The position numbers and the translations under genes were made by a program. The notes under the pieces were generated by a model. That model did not search any database. It was not told where the DNA came from and saw only the letters and a program-made list of their open reading frames with translations. A stretch of 6,250 nt of DNA from Methanobacterium sp. (GTDB lineage: Archaea; Methanobacteriota; Methanobacteria; Methanobacteriales; Methanobacteriaceae): positions 1-6,250 of the forward strand of contig JAJRAE010000050.1 of the NCBI GenBank assembly GCA_028682985.1, written 5' to 3'. Each line of letters opens with the position of its first letter. Position 1 is the stretch's first letter. Positions 1-5,556 of the stretch are shown here, piece after piece.

Positions 1-90
1 AATTATATTCAATTAGACGTAGATCTTCTTTAAAAAACTTAAATTCCTTTTAATCTATTTTTAATTTTTTATTTCAAAAAAAGATTTAAT

Positions 91-121
91 TTTTTATATT
101 ATAAATCAATAGTTTATAAAG
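91..121 (+). promoter_or_regulatory. Candidate box A (TATA) promoter for the MFS gene
   Basis: The first 171 bases hold no gene and are very AT-rich. Two TATA-like stretches stand out, one at about 95-105 (TTATATTATAA) and one at 113-120 (TTTATAAA). The second would place transcription initiation near 140-145, leaving a leader of about 30 bases before the ATG at 172. T-rich stretches at about 46-72 could be the terminator of a gene upstream of the window on this strand. No strong Shine-Dalgarno sequence precedes the MFS start; only TGGT at 161-164 is seen. The box assignment is by pattern only. Confidence 0.4.
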
Positions 122-171
122 AAAGTTAAAGATTCCATGATCTATTTTATTAATTAATCCTGGTTATTATA

Positions 172-1548
172 ATGGCTGGTAAAGGTAGAAACCATATTTT
201 ATTAGTTCTCTTTATAGGGGTGCTTATGGGTGCCCTGGACATTGCCATTGTGGGACCGGCCCTACCGGCTATTGGAATATATTTCCAGGCAGATACCAGG
301 ACTTTAACCTGGATATATACAGTTTACATCCTATTTTTCATGTTGGGGACTCCATTGATGGCAAAACTCTCAGACCGAAGAGGTAGGAGATTTATCTACA
401 TCCTTGATGTGTTTCTTTTTGGTGTGGGTTCTTTCATAACCGCTTTTTCACCTTCAATTGAGATCTTGCTTCTGGGGAGGGCTATTCAGGGTCTGGGTGC
501 AGGAGGGATATTCCCCATAGCCAGTGCTTTTATCGGGGACACCTTTCCACCAGAGAAACGGGGAGGTGCTCTGGGAATCATCGGCGCAGTTTTTGGGGTG
601 GCTTATATATTAGGGCCCATTATAGGGGGATTAATTATTGAATATGGCTGGCAATGGCTTTTCATTATAAATATTCCCATAGCTCTTCTGGTAATCATCC
701 TCAGCCTATTTTTACTTCCTAAAACAGGTAAGAAAGAGGTTAAATACTTTGACTGGAAAGGCATCCTGGTGCTGGGGATATCGCTGGCATCACTTACCTA
801 TGCCATCAACCATTTAAACACTGAGCATTTATTTACCAGCATTTTATCAGGGCAGGTCTGGCCCTTTTTAATAATATTTGCAGTATTTCTCTTTATTTTT
901 TTAAAGGTGGAGATGCGATCCCAGGATCCTGTTATTAAACCGGAATTTTTTAAAAACAGGGAAATAACCTTAACCAGTGTTATATCCATATTTTCGGGTT
1001 TAAATGAGGCTGGCATGATATTTATACCTGCCTTTGCAATTGTGGCTCTGGGGTTTAATAATTCACAGGCAAGCCTCATGTTATTACCATTGGTTGTGGC
1101 TATGGGCATTGGAGCACCGGTTGTTGGAAGGGTTCTTGACAAGGTGGGGTCAAAAATTCTGATGATCACCGGGGGTCTGGCATTGGCTGCTGGGCTTTTC
1201 ATATTCGGAGTTGTAGGCTACCAGTTTAATTTCTTCATATTGTCGGGGATATTCATTGGTTTGGGACTGTCAGCACTTTTAGGAGCTCCTGTGCGTTTTA
1301 TAATGCTTAATGAATTTCCCGTATATGAGAGGGCTGCTGGTCAGGGTTTAATTAACATCAACACCAGTATTGGTCAGTTAATTGGAGGTACAGTAGTGGG
1401 TGCAATAATTGCATCTATGGGTAGTTCAACGTCTGCATATGGATTTGCCTATTTATTCCTTTCATTCACCGCTCTGTTAATTACAATTATGGCCTTTGGT
1501 TTAAAAGGAAGGATAGCTGAGTTAAAGATGATGGTTGAACCAAAATGA
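172..1548 (+). CDS. MFS drug:H+ antiporter family exporter (DHA2/EmrB-QacA-like)
   Basis: A 458-residue integral membrane protein predicted to export small hydrophobic or amphipathic compounds by proton antiport across the cytoplasmic membrane. Family motifs are visible in order: a D1-like motif at residues 22-34 (LDIAIVGPALPAI), MFS motif A in the TM2-TM3 loop at about 64-73 (AKLSDRRGRR), motif B at 100-111 with R103, and antiporter motif C at about 138-153 ending GPIIGG. A degenerate motif A copy (GRVLDKVGSK, 319-328) marks the second half. I count about 14 hydrophobic segments by eye, as in DHA2, although the protein is slightly shorter than typical EmrB. There is no long extracytoplasmic loop and no adjacent membrane-fusion partner, so it probably acts alone. 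The ATG at 172 fits the short basic N-terminus (MAGKGR) ahead of TM1, but the Shine-Dalgarno is weak. Family is confident; substrate cannot be read from sequence. Confidence 0.9.
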   Translation: MAGKGRNHILLVLFIGVLMGALDIAIVGPALPAIGIYFQADTRTLTWIYTVYILFFMLGTPLMAKLSDRRGRRFIYILDVFLFGVGSFITAFSPSIEILLLGRAIQGLGAGGIFPIASAFIGDTFPPEKRGGALGIIGAVFGVAYILGPIIGGLIIEYGWQWLFIINIPIALLVIILSLFLLPKTGKKEVKYFDWKGILVLGISLASLTYAINHLNTEHLFTSILSGQVWPFLIIFAVFLFIFLKVEMRSQDPVIKPEFFKNREITLTSVISIFSGLNEAGMIFIPAFAIVALGFNNSQASLMLLPLVVAMGIGAPVVGRVLDKVGSKILMITGGLALAAGLFIFGVVGYQFNFFILSGIFIGLGLSALLGAPVRFIMLNEFPVYERAAGQGLININTSIGQLIGGTVVGAIIASMGSSTSAYGFAYLFLSFTALLITIMAFGLKGRIAELKMMVEPK

Positions 1549-1578
1549 TACATTACTTGACTACAATTTCAGGTATAG

Positions 1579-1610
1579 ATTTAAATATTATTAGCCAGAG
1601 ACATATAACT
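1579..1610 (+). promoter_or_regulatory. Candidate box A promoter for the wall-binding protein gene
   Basis: The 117-base gap after the MFS stop contains a box A-like TTTAAATAT at about 1580-1588. The expected initiation site about 25 bases downstream would be near 1610, leaving a short leader with the G-rich ribosome-binding stretch at 1636-1644. A second AT stretch (CATATAA, 1602-1608) is weaker. This suggests the gene is transcribed separately from the MFS gene, although read-through cannot be excluded because no strong T-run terminator is seen in the gap. Confidence 0.35.
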
Positions 1611-1635
1611 CCAAATCAGAATTAAGAAATTAATT

Positions 1636-1650
1636 GGGGGCGGTATAACG
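1636..1650 (+). promoter_or_regulatory. Ribosome-binding stretch and possible ACG start codon
   Basis: The G-rich run GGGGGCGGT at 1636-1644 is the only Shine-Dalgarno-like sequence here. It lies 21 bases before the first ATG (1666), too far for a normal start. The reading frame is open upstream back to a TAA at 1606-1608 with no ATG, GTG or TTG. Starting at the ACG at 1648-1650 would give an N-terminus reading M-K-R-K-I-L-M ahead of the hydrophobic segment, a textbook signal-peptide n-region. The G run at 1636-1640 is 7 bases from this codon. ATA at 1645 is another near-cognate option. Confidence 0.45.
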
Positions 1651-1665
1651 AAACGGAAAATATTA

Positions 1666-2979
1666 ATGGGGTTTTTATTTTTACTTGCATTGACCCTGAC
1701 CTTAAATACTGGAACAATTTTCGCAGAGGAAAATAATACTGGAAATTCAAGTATAAACTACAACACGAGCAATAAATCTGTATCAGGTAATACTGGGAAT
1801 TCATCTGAAAGATCAGAAGGATATTCCGGGTCAGACACCAGTTACACTTCTAGTTCAACGGAAACATTAAATGCGGCTGGAGCCGTTAAAACCATTAAGG
1901 TACTTATTTACAGTGGAAGTGAGGCAAGTACCAACTGTGTCAATGGAATAAAAAGAGCACTGGACTATGCTAACACTAATAGTGTAATAGCTGATGTGAT
2001 TTTCTCTTATTCTACTTCTACGATTATTAACTCTGCCACCCTGACTGGCTATGATGTTCTGGCAATGCCAGGCGGAAGTGGGGGTTATTACTACCTTAAT
2101 AGTGGAAGTATCAGTGGCTCGGCTATCAGAAATTTCGTGGCCAGCGGCAAAGGATATATTGGAATATGTGCAGGAGCATACTCTGCAGCTTCTCATACTG
2201 ATTATTATTATGATGGGTGGGGAATAGCACCCCATGTGCGCTGTAAAGCAGTGAGTTATGAAGGGGGCCTGCCTCTGCAGATAACATCTGCTGGTGAGCA
2301 GGTGCTAGGCACCAGCGGCACTAAAACTCTGGCCCATTATAATGGCCCGGCCATGTACATAAGTGGAAACGCCCAAGTATTTGCGACCTACGGGGATGGT
2401 TCCACAGGATATAACGGCTACGCGGCTATTGTTGGTGATTATTATGGTAATGGAAGGGTTGTTTTAAGTGGACCGCATCCCGAGCTTTCACCACTGGTTC
2501 CTACCTTCGTATCTAAGCTTATTTACTGGGCTGCCACTAGCACACCCAGTTCTTCAACTCTAACAGTGAGTCAGGTAGCTACCGCAGCTGCCAGTGTTAA
2601 AAGCTTCTATGATACAAACAAAAGACTACCTAACTACGTCACCACATCTGCTGGACAGATAACTATGCCTAAATTTTTAAATCTTCTGGTAACAGCCACT
2701 ATACAGGCAGATAGTGGTTCAACAACTCCGATTACCATTAAAAATGTGAACACACCATCCAGCTCCACCAACAGCTATAAAAGTGGATCTATCTATAAAA
2801 AGGAATTCTTATCCATAGCCCAGACTATTAAGAACTACATAACAACTAACAGCAAACCACCAGCATATGTTACAACCACTCTTGGTAAAATCAGCTATAA
2901 TTCATTAGTGTATATGTTCAGCAAGATAATGAGCTTCTATAAAACAAACCAGAGATTGCCCAGCTACGTTTCAATGTAG
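1666..2979 (+). CDS. Secreted BPL_N/amidotransferase-like protein with pseudomurein-binding repeats
   Basis: A 437-residue exported protein, numbered from ATG 1666. Residues 1-20 are a hydrophobic signal segment with a likely cut after IFA. Residues 21-72 are an Asn/Ser/Thr/Gly-rich linker with N-X-S/T sequons at N23, N27, N33, N36 and N45, consistent with surface glycosylation. Residues 76-290 resemble the class I glutamine amidotransferase/DJ-1-like fold of the BPL_N type: PGG at 135-137, a nucleophile-elbow motif GICAG with C168, and GPHPE with H271 and E273 completing a plausible Cys-His-Glu triad. After a Ser/Thr linker come pseudomurein-binding-type repeats to the C-terminus. It likely sits in the cell wall. 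The reaction is unknown: wall processing or a hydrolase/transferase role is inference only, and no ammonia-acceptor domain is present. The start is doubtful, since the basic n-region lies upstream of this ATG and may begin at ACG 1648. Confidence 0.8.
   Translation: MGFLFLLALTLTLNTGTIFAEENNTGNSSINYNTSNKSVSGNTGNSSERSEGYSGSDTSYTSSSTETLNAAGAVKTIKVLIYSGSEASTNCVNGIKRALDYANTNSVIADVIFSYSTSTIINSATLTGYDVLAMPGGSGGYYYLNSGSISGSAIRNFVASGKGYIGICAGAYSAASHTDYYYDGWGIAPHVRCKAVSYEGGLPLQITSAGEQVLGTSGTKTLAHYNGPAMYISGNAQVFATYGDGSTGYNGYAAIVGDYYGNGRVVLSGPHPELSPLVPTFVSKLIYWAATSTPSSSTLTVSQVATAAASVKSFYDTNKRLPNYVTTSAGQITMPKFLNLLVTATIQADSGSTTPITIKNVNTPSSSTNSYKSGSIYKKEFLSIAQTIKNYITTNSKPPAYVTTTLGKISYNSLVYMFSKIMSFYKTNQRLPSYVSM
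2566..2976 (+). repeat. Pseudomurein-binding-type repeats (two, plus a truncated third)
   Basis: Protein-level repeats within the secreted protein. Repeat 1 (about residues 301-343) has FYDTNKRLPNYVTTSAGQI; repeat 2 (about 379-415) has YITTNSKPPAYVTTTLGKI; the third (about 416-437) has FYKTNQRLPSYV and stops there, lacking the second half. The shared pattern, an aromatic followed by TN, a basic residue, LP and then YV, matches the pseudomurein-binding repeat family found in wall proteins and phage lysins of Methanobacteriales. A Ser/Thr-rich spacer separates repeats 1 and 2. Repeat 2 has PP in place of LP. Confidence 0.8.
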
Positions 2980-2987
2980 TAGTTAAA

Positions 2988-3016
2988 TTTTTTTTATTGT
3001 ATATTTTATTTTTTTT
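2988..3016 (+). terminator. T-run terminator after the wall-binding protein gene
   Basis: Two runs of eight T (2988-2995 and 3009-3016) follow the TAG at 2977-2979 by 8 bases, without a GC-rich hairpin. This fits intrinsic archaeal termination at T-rich tracts on the + strand. Confidence 0.65.
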
Positions 3017-3032
3017 ATTTTATTGACATATT

Positions 3033-3039
3033 AAAAAAA
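3033..3039 (-). terminator. T-run terminator of the metal-resistance operon
   Basis: Read on the - strand, a run of seven T starts 2 bases after the ATPase stop codon (TAA at 3043-3041). The intergenic stretch is only 61 bases and serves two convergent genes. Further - strand T-richness is limited, so termination may be leaky. Confidence 0.45.
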
Positions 3040-3040
3040 T

Positions 3041-4972
3041 TTATTTTTGCCCAACACGGAGTGCATTTAGGATCACTGCCAGGCTGAGACCCATGTCACC
3101 TATCAGTACAGCCATCCATAATGTTATTAATCCAAGGACTGCCATTATGGCAAAGGAAACTTTAATTAAAATGGATGCTGTTACATTTTCCTTAACAATT
3201 TTCATAGTTCGTTTACTTAATTTTAATAGGTAGTTGAGGCGGCTTAAATCATCTTTCATAAGAGATATATCCGCGGTTTCAATGGCCACATCAGAACCAG
3301 CTGCACCCATAGCAATCCCCACATTTGATCTGGCCAGTGCAGGAGCATCATTTACACCATCACCCACCATTACCACATGCTTATGTTTCTTTAATAGATC
3401 ATCAATCACATTCACCTTATCCTCTGGTAGTAATCGGGAATAATAATCATCCAAACCTAATTCACTAGAAACTGCCTGGGCGGTGCTCTCATTATCACCG
3501 GTGAGCATCACTGTTTTAATACCCTGTCCATTCAGATTATCCACAGCCGCTTTTGCAGAATCTTTAACGGTGTCCATGAGACCTATTATTCCCATGATCT
3601 GATTTGCACTGGCAATGATGATCATGGTTTTTCCAGATTCTTTCAATTTTCTCATTAGAGCATCCTCTTTGAATTTAGACTCAAAAAGATTAAAAGCACC
3701 TGCATAATAGGTTTCACCATTAATCTCGCCTTTAACTCCTTTACCTGGTATGGATTGAAAACTTGAGACATCTTCTGGTTTAATATCTATTTTATCCGCA
3801 TATTTAAGAACAGCCTCTGCCAGAGGGTGGCTGGATCTATTCTCCAGTGAGACTGCTTTTGACATAACAGTTTCCAGGGTAAATCCATCAAAGGGTATAA
3901 TATCGGTTACCTCTAATTTACCTTGGGTGAGAGTGCCGGTTTTATCAAACACCATAACTTCAGTTTTCTCCAGCTCCTCCACATACTCACCCCCTTTAAT
4001 CAATACACCATTACGGGTTCCAGAGGTGATTGCAGATACCATGGAGATCGGGGTGGATATGGCCAGTGCACAGGGGCATGAAACAACCAGGAGCACCAAA
4101 GAACGGTAAAACCAGGTATCAAAGGGCTGTCCCAGTAAGAATGGTGGTATAATAGAAATGAGAACCGCTAATAAAATTATTAGAGGAGTATAATATCTGG
4201 AAAATCTGTCTATAAATTTTTCAGTGGATGATTTCCTTTTCTTTGATTCACTCACCAGTTTAATTATCCTGGATATTACGCTCTCTCCTGATGATCTGGT
4301 TACCAGTATTTCCAGGTATCCTTCCTGGTTTATGGTCCCTGCGTAGACTTCATCACCCTCTGATTTGTTGATTGGTAAGCTCTCACCAGTAATTGCGGCC
4401 TGATTAACTGTGGAATAGCCTTTTATTACCCTTCCATCCAGTGGTATCTTATCACCTGGTTTAACTGCCACAGTTTCGCCTTTCTGTACTGCGTGCACAT
4501 GAACCACAATATCCTTTTCTTCTCTTTTGACCAGGGCAGTATCTGGGGCCAGTTTAACCAGGGCACCTATGGATTTACGGGCCCGTTCACCAGCATAATC
4601 CTCCAAATATTCAGCGATGTAAAAAAGGAAAAGCACGCTGGCACCTTCAGCTCCTTCTCCAATTATGAAAGCGCCAGCTGCAGCTATGGTTATGAGAAGA
4701 TTGATGGTTATACGACCCTGGGTAAGTGAGGTTATTCCATTTTTAATGGTTTCAAATCCAGATGTGGCAGCAACTATTAAAAATAGTAATTGAGCTATTA
4801 ATTTCTGTCCAAATAGGAATTCCATTAAGATGCCAATTAGCAGTATAATTGCGGATATGGTTATTATGAGGTAAGGACGGTGATTCTCAGTTTTTTCCTC
4901 CAGGACATCCACTGTGCAGTAGGGGCAGGGTTTGAAACTTTCCTCTGTCTGGTTATTTTTTCTCTGTGGCAT
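3041..4972 (-). CDS. cadA: Zn/Cd/Pb-exporting P1B-type ATPase
   Basis: A 643-residue heavy-metal P-type ATPase that couples ATP hydrolysis to export of divalent soft metals across the cytoplasmic membrane. Visible landmarks: actuator TGES at 195-198, transmembrane CPC at 299-301, phosphorylation motif DKTGTLT at 343-349, HP at 382-383 in the nucleotide-binding domain, TGDN at about 491-494 and GDGVNDAP at 537-544. A lysine in the penultimate helix (K604) and D626 in the last helix (DMG), together with CPC, match the Zn/Cd/Pb (P1B-2, CadA/ZntA) class rather than the copper class. The usual N-terminal ferredoxin-like metal-binding domain is missing; a single CPYC (C16, C19) stands in its place. 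A TTG start at 4978 is possible, but GGGAG at 4983-4979 is well spaced only for the ATG at 4972. The gene overlaps the repressor gene by 20 bases, implying translational coupling. Substrate among Zn, Cd and Pb is not resolved. Confidence 0.94.
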   Translation of the reverse strand: MPQRKNNQTEESFKPCPYCTVDVLEEKTENHRPYLIITISAIILLIGILMEFLFGQKLIAQLLFLIVAATSGFETIKNGITSLTQGRITINLLITIAAAGAFIIGEGAEGASVLFLFYIAEYLEDYAGERARKSIGALVKLAPDTALVKREEKDIVVHVHAVQKGETVAVKPGDKIPLDGRVIKGYSTVNQAAITGESLPINKSEGDEVYAGTINQEGYLEILVTRSSGESVISRIIKLVSESKKRKSSTEKFIDRFSRYYTPLIILLAVLISIIPPFLLGQPFDTWFYRSLVLLVVSCPCALAISTPISMVSAITSGTRNGVLIKGGEYVEELEKTEVMVFDKTGTLTQGKLEVTDIIPFDGFTLETVMSKAVSLENRSSHPLAEAVLKYADKIDIKPEDVSSFQSIPGKGVKGEINGETYYAGAFNLFESKFKEDALMRKLKESGKTMIIIASANQIMGIIGLMDTVKDSAKAAVDNLNGQGIKTVMLTGDNESTAQAVSSELGLDDYYSRLLPEDKVNVIDDLLKKHKHVVMVGDGVNDAPALARSNVGIAMGAAGSDVAIETADISLMKDDLSRLNYLLKLSKRTMKIVKENVTASILIKVSFAIMAVLGLITLWMAVLIGDMGLSLAVILNALRVGQK

Positions 4973-5309
4973 GTGCAACTCCCATTTCCATAAATTTGAC
5001 TACATGTTCATCTGCCAGCTTGTAGTAGACCATTTTACCCTCTTTCCTGAATTTAACCATGTTTTTTGTTCTGAGTAATCTCAGTTGGTGTGATATGGCG
5101 GACTGGCTCATATTGAGGACGGCTGTCAGGTCGCAAACGCATAATTCTCTCCGGGCAAGTGCGTAAAGGATCTGAATACGGGTGGGGTCTCCTAACATCT
5201 TAAAGTTATCGGATATCTCAATTAAGATATCATAATCGAGCATTTTGGATTTAACTTCTTTTACAGCCTTTTCATTTATACTTTTAATCTGGCAGACATC
5301 ATCAATCAT
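4953..5309 (-). CDS. CadC-like ArsR/SmtB-family metal-sensing repressor
   Basis: A 118-residue winged-helix repressor, the usual size for the family. The helix-turn-helix spans about residues 56-82, with recognition helix MSQSAISHQLRLLR (67-80), followed by the wing FRKEGKMVYY (87-96). Two metal sites can be read. The first is the CVC pair C57/C59 in ELCVCDL with a lone N-terminal C6, comparable to the Cd/Pb site of staphylococcal CadC. The second is D100, H102, H113 and E116 in the last helix, with exactly the spacing of the zinc alpha-5 site in CadC, SmtB and CzrA. The second N-terminal Cys of CadC is replaced by S10, so the Cys site may have three ligands. It is first in an operon with the overlapping efflux ATPase and probably represses both through the dyad over its own start. 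The ATG at 5309 has no Shine-Dalgarno, consistent with a leaderless transcript. Zn, Cd or Pb is the expected inducer; arsenic is less likely. Confidence 0.93.
   Translation of the reverse strand: MIDDVCQIKSINEKAVKEVKSKMLDYDILIEISDNFKMLGDPTRIQILYALARRELCVCDLTAVLNMSQSAISHQLRLLRTKNMVKFRKEGKMVYYKLADEHVVKFMEMGVAHATEKK
4978..4983 (-). promoter_or_regulatory. Internal ribosome-binding site that sets the ATPase start
   Basis: On the - strand GGGAGT (4983-4978) lies inside the 3' end of the repressor gene, 5 bases before the ATG at 4972. It abuts or overlaps the alternative TTG at 4978, which argues against that TTG as the start. Confidence 0.6.
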
Positions 5310-5328
5310 ATGAATACATGTTCATATG
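5307..5328 (-). promoter_or_regulatory. Dyad operator of the metal-resistance operon, overlapping the start codon
   Basis: Perfect 8-bp arms CATATGAA (5307-5314) and TTCATATG (5321-5328) flank TACATG. Taken as 11-bp half-sites, 9 of 11 positions are symmetric. The ATGAA/TTCAT core is the half-site pattern of SmtB/CzrA/CadC operators. The left arm contains the repressor's ATG, and the dyad starts 3 bases downstream of the box A. A bound repressor would therefore cover the predicted initiation site. Confidence 0.85.
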
Positions 5329-5331
5329 TAA

Positions 5332-5343
5332 CTATATAAATAT
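5332..5343 (-). promoter_or_regulatory. Box A (TATA) promoter of the metal-resistance operon
   Basis: On the - strand, TTTATATAG (5340-5332) within an AT-rich stretch matches the archaeal box A. Its centre is about 27 bases upstream of the ATG at 5309, placing initiation at or within a base or two of that codon. This predicts a leaderless mRNA for the repressor gene. Confidence 0.65.
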
Positions 5344-5448
5344 TTTGGAATTATTAATTTCATTTAAAAGTGTTATTTTTAAAAAAAAGATTAGCTCTGT
5401 ATTTTAAAAAAAGAATTAATTTAATTTAAATTCAGGCCTTTAAAATGG

Positions 5449-5497
5449 ATTATATAAGTTTATCGGTTTATATTAAAGATAAAAATTTAATATATAG
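5449..5497 (+). promoter_or_regulatory. Candidate box A elements for the KaiC-like gene
   Basis: The 247-base divergent intergenic region is AT-rich and holds no gene that I can see. Two box A candidates face the KaiC-like gene: ATTATATAAG (5449-5458) and TTTAATATATAG (5486-5497). The first predicts a leader of about 75-80 bases, the second one of about 40 bases. No choice can be made from sequence alone. Confidence 0.45.
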
Positions 5498-5513
5498 TTG
5501 TTAAAAAATGTTA

Positions 5514-5528
5514 AATCATGTAATGATT
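5514..5528. promoter_or_regulatory. Small perfect palindrome upstream of the KaiC-like gene
   Basis: AATCAT-GTA-ATGATT is a perfect 6-bp inverted repeat with a 3-bp spacer. It lies about 25 bases downstream of the second box A, at the predicted initiation site, and 28 bases before the ATG. It could be an operator or a small mRNA hairpin, but its AT content means chance occurrence is possible. Confidence 0.3.
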
Positions 5529-5556
5529 GTAGTTTTTAGGGTTTGGAGTGTAAGAA

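Noticed and set aside
149..156. TTAATTAA palindrome before the MFS gene as an operator
   Set aside because: Eight AT-only bases in a strongly AT-rich region are easily expected by chance.
798..1202. 134-residue open frame on the - strand inside the MFS gene
   Set aside because: It lies antisense to a well-supported transporter and has no recognisable domain, so it is a shadow frame.
1867..2235. 122-residue open frame on the - strand inside the wall protein gene
   Set aside because: It is antisense to the amidotransferase-like domain, its composition reflects the complementary strand, and it has no upstream signals.
172..2979. MFS exporter and wall protein as one operon or functional system
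   Set aside because: The 117-base gap holds a box A candidate and a separate ribosome-binding stretch. Nothing in either protein ties their roles together.
3041..4972. Copper-class P1B-ATPase (CopA-like)
   Set aside because: The last membrane helices carry a lysine and a DMG motif rather than the Asn/Tyr and Met/Ser residues of copper pumps, and the partner repressor is CadC-like.
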